Part shown: positions 43,203-53,604 of the stretch, one piece after another
Position numbering within the stretch: position 1 is the stretch's first letter
Layout of the letters: the number at the start of each line of letters is the position of its first letter
NCBI GenBank assembly: GCA_937906495.1
Contig: CALCVT010000106.1
Location: 9,235 to 73,234, forward strand
Reading direction: 5' to 3'
Length of the DNA stretch: 64,000 nucleotides
Source of the DNA: an uncultured Prevotella sp.
GTDB taxonomy: Bacteria; Bacteroidota; Bacteroidia; Bacteroidales; Bacteroidaceae
The notes under the pieces: model-generated
Databases searched by the model: none
The model's input: only the letters and a program-made list of their open reading frames with translations
What the model was told of the DNA's origin: nothing
Made by a program: the position numbers and the translations under genes

Positions 43203-45998
43203 TCAGAACTTATAGCTCAGAGTTAAACTGAAGTTACGTCCCGGACGATAGGAACGGGTAACCTCTTCAACTTCTTTCGATACGCCATTCGACAGATTTA
43301 CATCGTTGAACTGCTTAAAGATAACCTTCTCGCCCAAGATGTCTTTCAAACCAAGTTTCAGTTCAAACTTTCCGAAGGTACGTGCAGCCGAAAGATCGAG
43401 CGAGTTGCGCGGCATCTCGTACGAGTCGGGGATATTGACGGTTTGGTCGGCAGTTGAACCAAGGCTACGTCCTACACCCACCAGGCGCTTACCGATGCGG
43501 TTATACTGCAACGAGGCGTTCCAACCCTCATGGCTATAGAAGAGCCCAAGGTTTACCAGGTAGGGCGACTGTCCCTGCATGGGGCGGTCTTTGTGACGCG
43601 ATTTGCCATCGAACTTCACATCGCTCTTGATGAGTGCGCCGTTGAATACCAAGGTAAAATCACGCAATCCGATAAAACCGAGGTTTTTGCGTATATCAAG
43701 TTCAATACCATAGCTTGATGCTCGTTTGGCATTTTCATAAGAGTAAACCAAATCGGTACCACCGGTCACTGTATAAGTCCACTCAATGGGGCTGTCAAAG
43801 TGTTTGTAGAAGGCTGCTACAGATATCTGGTCGCCCTGTTCGGGATACCATTCATAGCGAAGGTCTACATTGTCAACGTAGCACGATTTAAGAGCCGTAT
43901 TACCCTGTACTGACGATGCAAGGTCGAAGTCGTAGAAGACAGAGGGGCTCACCTCGCGGAACTCAGGTCGGTTTACCGAACGTCCGTACGACACGCGTAC
44001 CTGATGCTGCGGGTTTATGCGGTAAGTTGCGTTGACCGAGGGGAAGATGTCGTTACCATCGTAGTAGCGGCTCTTCGGACTTTTTTCGTAATCGCGGGTA
44101 TTGCTGATGAGTTTCATGCGCGAGTGTTCAAAGCGTGCGCCTGCATAGATATTAAAAGCTCCAAGCGGCAGGTTAACTGCTGCATAGGCCGAAGCAATGT
44201 GGTGATGTCCCTCGTAGTCGTTACGCATTTTGGTATCGTCAATCAGGTAAAGTCCCCTATCATCGTAATTTGCATCAATGAGCAACTGGGTAGGCAGGTC
44301 GAGGTAGCGGAAGTCATCAGGCAAATTATTGTCGGCCGTATTCCATTGATAAATAAAGCTGCGCGTATTGTAGGTTCGCGTGCGATATTCTGTATAAGCA
44401 CCTGCAAAGAGTTCGGGTTCGATGCGTCCACCGGCAAAGCGGTAACGGTAGTTAAGTCCTCCTGAAGCTATATGTTCGTCAAGACGTGTAAACTCACGGC
44501 TGATTTCGTTACCTGTTGTCAGACCTATGCGGTCGGGGTCGAGCTGGTTGTCGAGGGTATAGCGCCGGCGGTCGGGCAGGTTGCGGTTAGCATAGGCATA
44601 ACCTGCATTCCAATCAAGGCGCGAGCGGTCCCACACATATTTACCGGTAAACTGAGTATTATAGGTTGTGCGGCTTGAGTAGTAATATTCGGCCTCTTCA
44701 ATGCGGTTGCTTTGGGCATTAAAACCCTGGCGCGAGGTGTAGCGATCGGTGCCTAGTTGGTTGAAAATATTTTTCCACTCATAGCGTCCCGAACCTTTTG
44801 CCGGAACAAAGGTCAGGTTAAGCATAGCTCCAAGACGCACATTATTGGCATACTGGCTATCAACGCTCCTGCGCAGATATACACTTTGGTCGTGCGTCAG
44901 GTCGTAAGCGCCAAACAGCGAGTTCTCCATAGGTTCGTAGGTCTTGTAGCTGTTGCTGTAGTTAAGCGAAGCCAGCACGGCAAACACGGCTCCGTTTTCG
45001 AAATCGCGCGAACGGTTCAAATCGGCAGCCAACGAAAGGTCACCCCAGGGGCGGTGCTTAAACACGCGCCAGTCGTTGTTCAGTCCATTGCCCAACAAAC
45101 TGATGCCCCGGCCACCCTCGGTTTTTTGCAGGGGTGCATGAATTCCCCCCTTGAGCGAACGGAAATTATCAAATCCCAGGAAATCGGTACCTCCGCCCTT
45201 ACCGGCCAAAAATGTCTGAAAGTGGGTCTGATCGTTCACCGAGGCTCCAAGACTGATGCGTGCCGAATTTTCGTTAGGCACTTCCTTGGTATCTATTTGT
45301 ATAAATCCTCCCGTAAAGTCGGCAGGATACTGCGGAGCCGGCGACTTGATAATCTGCATATTGTCAACCTGCGATGATGGAATAATGTCGAACGAGAATG
45401 CGCGTGAGTCGGCCTCGCTCGAAGGCACTGCAGCACCGTTAATCCACACATTGTTGTAGCGTTGCGAGAGTCCGCGCACCATCACAAATTTTTGGTCGAT
45501 AATCGAGATGCCCGGCACACGACGTATCACCTCTGAGGCATCTTTATCTTGCGACTTGCTAATCTGCTGTGCCGAAATACCGCTTTGCACCACCAAACTG
45601 TTTTTTTGTGCTGTTACCAATGCCTTTTCGGTATTACGTTTAGCTTGTGCTGTTACTGTGGCAGTACCAAGCTGGTTCTCGAGTTCTTCCAATTTTACCA
45701 CCAGCAGAGTGTCGTTTTTGGCAGGATTCACCGTCATAGTCAGCTTGCGGTAACCCAAGTAGGTAGCCACGAGCGTGTAGTTGCGCTGTCCCAAGGCCCC
45801 TATTTCAAAGTAACCTTCGCCATCGCTCATTGTTGTTTTACCGGCTTGCAGAATCTGCACCGTTGCGCCCACCAGCGCCTCGCCCGAACGGGCATCCAAC
45901 ACACGGCCGCGCAGCGAGGCTGTCACTTCGGCCCAAACCGTGCCTACACATACTACAAGGAGGAGCACGGAAAGTAATAGTCGTCTAAGTATAACCAT
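43203..45998 (-). CDS. TonB-dependent receptor with CarboxypepD_reg-like domain
   Basis: 931 residues: signal peptide (ending VWAE), carboxypeptidase-regulatory-like domain at about 27-110 (LRGRVLDARSGEALVGATVQ), plug at about 120-240 (DKDASEVIRRVPGISIIDQ, MVRGLSQRYNNVWINGAAVP, YPADFTGGFIQIDTKE) and a barrel ending RNFSLTLSYKF. The terminal Phe is the normal barrel signal. The plug type, with RVPGI and RGLSQRYN, is known from Oar-like receptors whose substrates are mostly undetermined. Downstream on the same strand lie the SH3-CSD-TPR gene and a beta-helix lipoprotein. Confidence 0.88.
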   Translation of the reverse strand: MVILRRLLLSVLLLVVCVGTVWAEVTASLRGRVLDARSGEALVGATVQILQAGKTTMSDGEGYFEIGALGQRNYTLVATYLGYRKLTMTVNPAKNDTLLVVKLEELENQLGTATVTAQAKRNTEKALVTAQKNSLVVQSGISAQQISKSQDKDASEVIRRVPGISIIDQKFVMVRGLSQRYNNVWINGAAVPSSEADSRAFSFDIIPSSQVDNMQIIKSPAPQYPADFTGGFIQIDTKEVPNENSARISLGASVNDQTHFQTFLAGKGGGTDFLGFDNFRSLKGGIHAPLQKTEGGRGISLLGNGLNNDWRVFKHRPWGDLSLAADLNRSRDFENGAVFAVLASLNYSNSYKTYEPMENSLFGAYDLTHDQSVYLRRSVDSQYANNVRLGAMLNLTFVPAKGSGRYEWKNIFNQLGTDRYTSRQGFNAQSNRIEEAEYYYSSRTTYNTQFTGKYVWDRSRLDWNAGYAYANRNLPDRRRYTLDNQLDPDRIGLTTGNEISREFTRLDEHIASGGLNYRYRFAGGRIEPELFAGAYTEYRTRTYNTRSFIYQWNTADNNLPDDFRYLDLPTQLLIDANYDDRGLYLIDDTKMRNDYEGHHHIASAYAAVNLPLGAFNIYAGARFEHSRMKLISNTRDYEKSPKSRYYDGNDIFPSVNATYRINPQHQVRVSYGRSVNRPEFREVSPSVFYDFDLASSVQGNTALKSCYVDNVDLRYEWYPEQGDQISVAAFYKHFDSPIEWTYTVTGGTDLVYSYENAKRASSYGIELDIRKNLGFIGLRDFTLVFNGALIKSDVKFDGKSRHKDRPMQGQSPYLVNLGLFYSHEGWNASLQYNRIGKRLVGVGRSLGSTADQTVNIPDSYEMPRNSLDLSAARTFGKFELKLGLKDILGEKVIFKQFNDVNLSNGVSKEVEEVTRSYRPGRNFSLTLSYKF

Positions 45999-46111
45999 AT
46001 ATATATTTATATAGGAGAAATGTTCTGATTAGCTGCACCGCCGAACTTTCAATACCAGGGGGCTTGACTTTCTTGCCGGAACAGGCACCGAAAAAGTATT
46101 TTCGAAACGGG

Positions 46112-46174
46112 GTGTAAAACAACATACAAGGCAGCTCTGAATTTTGAGATGGGGTGTAAATAATTGCCACACAC
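46112..46174 (+). promoter_or_regulatory. Second copy of the TGTA dyad motif (two sites, 42 bp apart)
   Basis: TGTA-N8-TACA at 46113-46128, a perfect dyad, and TGTA-N9-CACA at 46155-46171. The 20 bp from 46113 match 36187-36206 at 18 positions. Spacing is 42 bp, twice the 21-bp phase of the first array. The sites also sit in longer direct repeats: 46098-46118 and 46141-46160 differ by one gap and two substitutions. Confidence 0.55.
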
Positions 46175-46424
46175 TCATCGGCACAATCAGGCAACGCTTA
46201 CCAGCCTGAGCGCTGCTCCGCGCCACGAACCTGTGACGCACCAGCACAGGAGGCTCACCTTTCCGAGTGCAAAGGTCTGAATACTACATTACACCTCCGT
46301 GAAAGTGATGTGAAGAAAGAGCGAAGGTCAATACGGCAGACTGCGGCTGTCAATGTGTCATTACTCAGCCTTTTTGGCCGAAAAACGACCTTACTCCCCA
46401 ATATTTACTCCCGCATACCGCATT

Positions 46425-46439
46425 TGGCACGCTTTTGGC
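46425..46439 (+). promoter_or_regulatory. Sigma-54-like element upstream of groES
   Basis: TGGCAC-GCTTT-TGGC has a perfect -24 box and the invariant GC at the right spacing, but TGGC instead of TTGC at -12. It lies 69 bp before the groES ATG. Confidence 0.4.
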
Positions 46440-46507
46440 TTATTATGGGGTGTACGCTTGAAACAAGCGCTCCAACAGAAAGTAACAACAATAAAATACC
46501 AACCATC

Positions 46508-46780
46508 ATGAACATTAAACCGTTGGCAGACCGCGTGCTCATCAAAGCCGCAGCTGCAGAAGAGAAAACCGCAAGTGGCATCATCCTGCCTGATACCGCC
46601 AAAGAAAAGCCCCTTAAAGGCGAAGTGCTCGCCACTGGCAATGGCACCAAAGACGAAGAGATGGTACTCAAGGTAGGCGACACCGTACTCTACGGAAAAT
46701 ACGCCGGAACCGAAGTGGAACTGGACGGCGAAAAGTACTTGATTATGCGCCAAAGCGATGTGCTCGCTGTTTTGGCCTAA
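46508..46780 (+). CDS. groES: Co-chaperonin GroES
   Basis: 90 residues, the usual length. [20 protein letters not shown] includes the start of the mobile loop (TASGIILP) that docks on GroEL, and the C-terminus ends with [11 protein letters not shown]. It caps the GroEL ring during ATP-driven folding. Start at 46508 ([10 protein letters not shown]), as the longer frame adds an unrelated leader. It lies 33 bp before groEL in one operon. Confidence 0.97.
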   Translation: MNIKPLADRVLIKAAAAEEKTASGIILPDTAKEKPLKGEVLATGNGTKDEEMVLKVGDTVLYGKYAGTEVELDGEKYLIMRQSDVLAVLA

Positions 46781-48442
<1,662 letters not shown>

Positions 48443-48500
48443 GCCATTCAAACTGAACATTTCTATATGGGTGTACACTTTAACGTATACCCTATTAATT

Positions 48501-48543
48501 ACACAGCGTGTACTGCAACAGGCAATACACGCTGTGTTTTTGT
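48501..48543 (+). terminator. Terminator of groESL
   Basis: Perfect 12-bp stem ACACAGCGTGTA (48501-48512) with 48526-48537, followed by TTTTTG. Confidence 0.9.
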
Positions 48544-48683
48544 TATACTGCTCACTAAATGGGCGCAATGCTAAAGCACTTTATCACAACAAATAGCGTA
48601 AATTTGCATGGCCAAAAGGCATACGGCCTACTCCCAGGGGCTCAAAAGTCCTCTTTAACAGCTTTACACTCCTTATGCCCACC

Positions 48684-50705
48684 ATGAAACTGCCCTTAAT
48701 CCTTTTAACCGCAATCCTTACACTCTGTATAGCAGGCTGCAACTCCAGAAACCCCCAAAAGGAGGCCATAACCATCCATCAATCCCTGAATCAGCTAAAG
48801 CCTCTGATTTTCGACAATCCCAAAGCCGGCTACCACAAACTCGACAGCCTGCAACGCACTGCTAGCGATAGTGCACTGTGGTACGAAATTGAACTATTCA
48901 AAGGGGCCTGCCTGCTACAGTCCGGACAGCAAGCCGAAGGCTACAAAACGTACGGAAGGGTTAAGCAATGGTGCAACCTTAACACGGGCAACTACCGGCT
49001 GGAGGGTATTGTGTACAACACTCTGGGCATTGACAAGGCACTAAGCGGCAACATCGACATGGCAGGCAAATTCTACCAGCGCTCCTTCGACTGTCTGAGC
49101 CGCGTGCCCAAGGACGAACAGTTCATTTCAACTTGCATCAATCTGGCCGACCACTACATGATTTCGGGCAGACTGCCCGAGGCTGCAGGGGTATACCGGT
49201 ATGCGCTCTACGTGTGCGACTCCATTAACTACACACCAAGCCGAACACCCATCTACTCCGGACTGGCAACGGTGTATATGGAACTCGAAAACTTTAAAAT
49301 GGCACATGAATTTCTGGACATGGCTGCCAGGGATATTGACCAGTGCGAACTGACAACCCGACTGTTTTACTACACCACATGCGGCAACTGCTCCTATTAC
49401 GAAGAGAATTACCAACAATCGCTACAATACTTTTTTAAAGCCTTCGAACTGGCAAAAGCCTTTAACAACAACTACAACATTATACTCTGCCACGGAAACA
49501 TGGCCGAGAATTACCTCATGCTCGACAGTTTGGAGCAGGCCGAAATACACCTGGAGGCTTGCAAGGAATATCTGCAAACCAACTCGCACAAACATCCGCA
49601 AATGACCTACTACATAGAGAGTTTGCTGCTCGACCTGGCTATTGCGCAAAAGAAACCCGACCAAATCCGTCGGTACTACCGACAAAATGTCGACTCAATA
49701 CTCAAGGACTTTCCGCGCTACCTCATGCTGCACTACCGCCGGCTCGAACGCTACACAGCAGCGAACGGATTATGGCAAAAAGCCTATCATAACCTCGAAA
49801 AAAGCACGCATTATGCCAACCACCTGCGAAGCCAGCACATACAGAACAATGTGATTGAAATGGAACAACGCTACCGGCGCGATACAACCCTGCTGCAACA
49901 ACAGGTGGCACTGGCCAACTACCGCACACAAAGCATCCAGCAACAAAACTACATCATTCTGGCTGTGGCTGCAGCTCTCGTTCTGCTGCTTTTATCGGCC
50001 ATCACCTTTATCTATCTTCGCAGGCGCAATGCTCAAAGACTCAAGCAGCAAATGGAAAAGATGACCGAACTGCGCATGGACATTGTGCGCAACCGCGTGT
50101 CGCCCCACTACATTTTCAACGTGCTGGGCACCATTTTGCCTAAACTACAGCGCTACCCCGAAATGCTACAACCCGTTGAAATGCTTATCGATGTGCTGCG
50201 CGGCAACTTGCTCGCTTCAGGCAAGGTTGCAGTAATGCTGCGCGACGAACTGGCCCTTGTAGAACGCTTTGTAGAACTCTACCACTACAGTAAAGGCGAA
50301 CGCCCGCGTGTAATCTGGCATATTGACAATGAACTGAAGCAAAGTACGCTGCAAATTCCCTCAATGTCGCTGCAAATTCCGGTAGAAAATGCACTTAAAC
50401 ATGCATTCCCTGTACTTACCGAAACAAGCAAAATCAACATTAACATCTACATTGAAAACCATCTACTCCATCTTTGTGTAACCGACAATGGTTGCGGATA
50501 TAACCCCGGTAAGGTAAAAGTTACCGGGCGTGATACGGGCACAGGGCTGCGACTGCTCACACGCACCATTGCCATCCTTAACCAGTACAATGAGCAGCAG
50601 GCCACTATTGAAATTGCCAACTTACCTGCTCCGCAGCAAGGCACACGCATCGAACTCGTTCTGCCCGAAAACTACTCTTTTACCCTACCCGACGCAGGCT
50701 ATTGA
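48684..50705 (+). CDS. Orphan LytS-type (HisKA_LytS) sensor histidine kinase with periplasmic TPR region
   Basis: 673 residues from the ATG at 48684; an in-frame ATG at 48675 is equally possible. The N-terminal hydrophobic segment ends in AGC, so a lipobox is possible. Residues about 25-400 are helical TPR-like repeats and a TM segment lies near 432-455. The kinase domain has H475 in RVSPHYIFNVL, and its ATPase part shows SLQIPVENALKHAF, VTDNGCGYN and GTGLRLL. This class usually pairs with a LytTR response regulator, but none is adjacent. Confidence 0.88.
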   Translation: MKLPLILLTAILTLCIAGCNSRNPQKEAITIHQSLNQLKPLIFDNPKAGYHKLDSLQRTASDSALWYEIELFKGACLLQSGQQAEGYKTYGRVKQWCNLNTGNYRLEGIVYNTLGIDKALSGNIDMAGKFYQRSFDCLSRVPKDEQFISTCINLADHYMISGRLPEAAGVYRYALYVCDSINYTPSRTPIYSGLATVYMELENFKMAHEFLDMAARDIDQCELTTRLFYYTTCGNCSYYEENYQQSLQYFFKAFELAKAFNNNYNIILCHGNMAENYLMLDSLEQAEIHLEACKEYLQTNSHKHPQMTYYIESLLLDLAIAQKKPDQIRRYYRQNVDSILKDFPRYLMLHYRRLERYTAANGLWQKAYHNLEKSTHYANHLRSQHIQNNVIEMEQRYRRDTTLLQQQVALANYRTQSIQQQNYIILAVAAALVLLLLSAITFIYLRRRNAQRLKQQMEKMTELRMDIVRNRVSPHYIFNVLGTILPKLQRYPEMLQPVEMLIDVLRGNLLASGKVAVMLRDELALVERFVELYHYSKGERPRVIWHIDNELKQSTLQIPSMSLQIPVENALKHAFPVLTETSKININIYIENHLLHLCVTDNGCGYNPGKVKVTGRDTGTGLRLLTRTIAILNQYNEQQATIEIANLPAPQQGTRIELVLPENYSFTLPDAGY

Positions 50706-50852
50706 TGCTCGCTGCACTGCCCTCAAAGCCTATGTGCTACCTTTAGACCTTTTTGAGGTAACTACATGTGGAAACACATGCACACAGCCAAACCACCAGC
50801 GCCTGCCGCACATGCCCCAACCGAATTCAACACCAAACCTAAAGCGACCTTT

Positions 50853-50865
50853 GCAACCGGGTTGC
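50853..50865. promoter_or_regulatory. Palindrome upstream of the zinc ATPase gene, candidate Fur/Zur operator
   Basis: GCAACC-G-GGTTGC, a dyad 13 bp before a TATCTTTG -7 element (50879-50886), so between the expected -33 and -7 positions. The metalloregulator is encoded two genes on in the same operon, so autoregulation is plausible. Confidence 0.45.
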
Positions 50866-50915
50866 GCTCAGTTATAGGTATCTTTGCAGCATAATCATTA
50901 TAACCAATCCCCAAT

Positions 50916-52850
50916 ATGTGTAAAGAACACCACACCGAAACAACCTGCTGCTGCTGCTCGCACAACCATAGTCACCACAATGGTCATCACCACTCAAGCC
51001 TTTCAGAATGGCTGCCCATGGCTATATCGGCTTGTCTGCTTGCTGTAGGTCTGCTGTACAATCCGTTTAAGCAAGCCGAATGGCTGTTGTTTGTACTGGC
51101 CTATGTGCCCATTGCCCTGCCCATCTTTAAACAGGCATTCGCTTTGCTGCGACACGGCGAACTCTTCAATGAGTTCACACTCATGATTATGGCAACACTC
51201 GGTGCCTTTGCCATTGGCGAATATCCCGAAGCCGTAGCTGTTTTACTTTTCTACGCAGCGGGCGAATACTTCCAGGAACGGGCTGTCGGACGGGCACGCA
51301 ATGACATACGTGCATTGGTCCGCCTACGCCCCGAACGTACCACCATTATCGATGCTGCAGGCAAGGCAACTGAAGTGGCCACCGAAACAGTACCGGTAAA
51401 CACAATCATCGAGGTGAAAACCGGTGGACGCGTACCCCTTGATGGGGTGCTGCTCACAGCAGTTGCCAACTTCGACACTGCAGCACTCACCGGCGAGCCC
51501 CTGCCTCGCACCCTGCACCAGGGCAACGAGGTAAGCGCAGGCATGATTGCAACCGACAGCCTTGTACGCATCCGCACCACACGCCCCTACAGCGAAAGTG
51601 CCCTGCAACGCATTCTGCACCTGGTTGAAGAGGCGGCACAACGCAAGTCGCCGGCCGAAACCTTTATACGACGCTTTGCCCGCATCTACACACCGGTGGT
51701 TACAGGTTTATTTGCCCTCATGGCACTACTGGGTCCGATATTCACATCGTACAGCTGGAGCGAATGCTTTTACCGTGCATTAGTGTTCTTGGTCATTTCG
51801 TGTCCTTGCGCCTTAGTTGTAAGTATTCCGCTGAGCTACTTCAGAGGGATTGGCGTTGCCTCGCGTAAAGGCATTCTATTTAAAGGAGGCAACTATCTCG
51901 ATGCCATTACGCGCATTGGCACCGTAGTCTTCGATAAAACTGGTACTCTTACCTGTGGGCGCTTTGGTGTTACGGCTATAAATACTACAGCTGATACCGA
52001 CTCCGACACGCTGCTACAGACCATTGCTGCCGTTGAACGCAACAGTTCGCATCCGCTGGCACAGGCACTGGTAGCCGAGGCTCAAAAACAAACTCACGAC
52101 CAACTTGCCACAGCAACACACATCAAGGAACACGCCGGACTGGGCATGGAGGCTATAGTTAACGGAAAAACTGTACTGGTGGGCAATGCCGAACTGCTGA
52201 GCCGACATGGGATACCATTACCCGAGATGGCCAACAAACCAACCGGAGCTACTCAAGTGTTCTGTGCCATTGCTGGGCGGGCTGCCGGCGTTATCAGTTT
52301 GAGCGACCAACTCAAAGCTGATGCTACTACAGCCATACAACAACTACGCAACTTAGGAGTAACGCATATTGGTATGCTCTCGGGCGATTGCCAGAGCAAT
52401 GTCGACCAGGTAGCTCATGCACTGGGCATTGACCAAAGCCATGGTAACCTGTTACCGGCCGACAAGGTACATGCCCTACAACGCATCAAAGAACAGAGGG
52501 CTCCGCAAGGTGTGGCCTTTGTGGGAGACGGCATTAACGATGCTCCTGTACTGGCCTTGAGCGATGTGGCTATTGCCATGGGGCAAGGCGGTGCCGATGC
52601 TGCGGTCGAAACAGCTGATGTGGTTATCCAAAGCGACAACCCCTCGCACGTGGCCGATGCCATACGCATTGGCCGACTGACACGCCGCATTGTATGCTTG
52701 AACATTACGTTGGCAATAGGTGTTAAACTGGCCGTACTCTTGGCTGGCGCTGCTGGTTATGCCAGTTTATGGGCAGCTGTACTGGCCGACACCGGGGTTG
52801 CTCTGCTCTGCATAGCCAACACCTACTTTATACAACTCCGAAACAAGTAA
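50916..52850 (+). CDS. Heavy-metal P-type ATPase (Zn/Cd/Pb exporter type, P1B)
   Basis: 644 residues. The start is a Cys/His-rich metal-binding tail (TTCCCCCSHNHSHH pattern: Cys run, then nine His within 17 residues) in place of a folded HMA domain. Next come the actuator motif TGEP, the transmembrane CPC (C296-P297-C298), phosphorylated D340 in DKTGT, and GDGINDAPVLALSDVAIAMG. CPC with a His-rich tail and a co-transcribed Fur-family gene point to Zn(II) or Cd(II) export across the inner membrane; Cu is less likely. A Fur-family gene follows after 15 bp. Confidence 0.9.
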   Translation: MCKEHHTETTCCCCSHNHSHHNGHHHSSLSEWLPMAISACLLAVGLLYNPFKQAEWLLFVLAYVPIALPIFKQAFALLRHGELFNEFTLMIMATLGAFAIGEYPEAVAVLLFYAAGEYFQERAVGRARNDIRALVRLRPERTTIIDAAGKATEVATETVPVNTIIEVKTGGRVPLDGVLLTAVANFDTAALTGEPLPRTLHQGNEVSAGMIATDSLVRIRTTRPYSESALQRILHLVEEAAQRKSPAETFIRRFARIYTPVVTGLFALMALLGPIFTSYSWSECFYRALVFLVISCPCALVVSIPLSYFRGIGVASRKGILFKGGNYLDAITRIGTVVFDKTGTLTCGRFGVTAINTTADTDSDTLLQTIAAVERNSSHPLAQALVAEAQKQTHDQLATATHIKEHAGLGMEAIVNGKTVLVGNAELLSRHGIPLPEMANKPTGATQVFCAIAGRAAGVISLSDQLKADATTAIQQLRNLGVTHIGMLSGDCQSNVDQVAHALGIDQSHGNLLPADKVHALQRIKEQRAPQGVAFVGDGINDAPVLALSDVAIAMGQGGADAAVETADVVIQSDNPSHVADAIRIGRLTRRIVCLNITLAIGVKLAVLLAGAAGYASLWAAVLADTGVALLCIANTYFIQLRNK

Positions 52851-52865
52851 TATTTACACTTTATC

Positions 52866-53312
52866 ATGCCTATACCAACCAACCTTCTTGAAGAACGACA
52901 CATCCGGCCTACAGCTGTGCGCTTGCTCGTGCTCGATGCCCTGCAGCAAGCCGAATGTGCCTTATCGCTGTCCGACCTCGAAGCCCGCCTGGGCACTGTC
53001 GACAAGTCGAGCATTTTTCGAACTCTCTCACTATTCCTTTCACACCATCTGGTGCATTGTGTGGAAGATGGTACGGGCATGATGAAGTATGCCCTTTGTC
53101 CACCCAGCTGCCACTGCGGCGAAAATGCAAATCACGGACTCAACGACCTGCACACACACTTTCGTTGCGAACACTGCAACCGCACCTTTTGCCTGCGCGG
53201 CCTGCCTGTTCCCAGTGTACCATTGCCCGAAGGGTTTGTGCTTACGTCGGCCAACTACGTACTGGTTGGTCTGTGCCCCGAATGCTCGCACAAAACAAAG
53301 CAGGGCTACTAA
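52866..53312 (+). CDS. Fur-family metalloregulator (Zur-like by context)
   Basis: 148 residues with a winged helix (RPTAVRLLVLDALQQAECAL ... LEARLGTVDKSSIFRTL) and the dimerisation domain. Structural-zinc cysteines are present as CEHCNRTFC and CPECSH, with an additional CPPSCHC. LHTHFRCEHC supplies regulatory-metal ligands. Pairing with a zinc-type ATPase suggests it responds to zinc, either as Zur or as an efflux regulator; the sequence alone does not separate Zur from Fur. A dyad upstream of the operon may be its operator. Confidence 0.85.
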   Translation: MPIPTNLLEERHIRPTAVRLLVLDALQQAECALSLSDLEARLGTVDKSSIFRTLSLFLSHHLVHCVEDGTGMMKYALCPPSCHCGENANHGLNDLHTHFRCEHCNRTFCLRGLPVPSVPLPEGFVLTSANYVLVGLCPECSHKTKQGY

Positions 53313-53604
53313 ACGTATACCACTCGATGCATCGTATTGTTATGGTGCGATTGGCTAAAGCAATTACACTTTGTCGGATTTTTTACTTTATAATCTCCCC
53401 AAATACCCTCTCCCCGACAAATTATCCTTCACACAATAACAAAACAGTAACTATCTGGTAAACATTCTCTATCAACACCTATTCATTTTAGTTAAGATTT
53501 TCCTCTTAAATCCTTTGTAATCTATCAGCAAGATTCTCGCAATAAGCCTACTTTACTTTTGCAGCGTATTCTGCAATTGTTTAACTCAAAACAAATTTAG
53601 GCTT

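Larger units (their letters stand above)
45999..46507. other. Divergent regulatory region between the TonB receptor and groESL
   Basis: 509 bp without a gene. It holds two TGTA dyads 42 bp apart and a sigma-54-like element (listed separately). On the minus strand ACCTTTGC near 46275 could serve a receptor promoter but lacks the TA of the -7 box. No CIRCE element is present. Confidence 0.6.

Noticed and set aside
46310..46507. CIRCE (HrcA) operator upstream of groES
   Set aside because: No TTAGCACTC / GAGTGCTAA pair is present; a sigma-54-like element and dyads are seen instead.
50913..50931. TGTA-N8-CACA match overlapping the start of the zinc ATPase gene
   Set aside because: It is a single copy without 21-bp phasing, falls on the start codon and first codons, and no sigma-54 element is near, so I treat it as chance.
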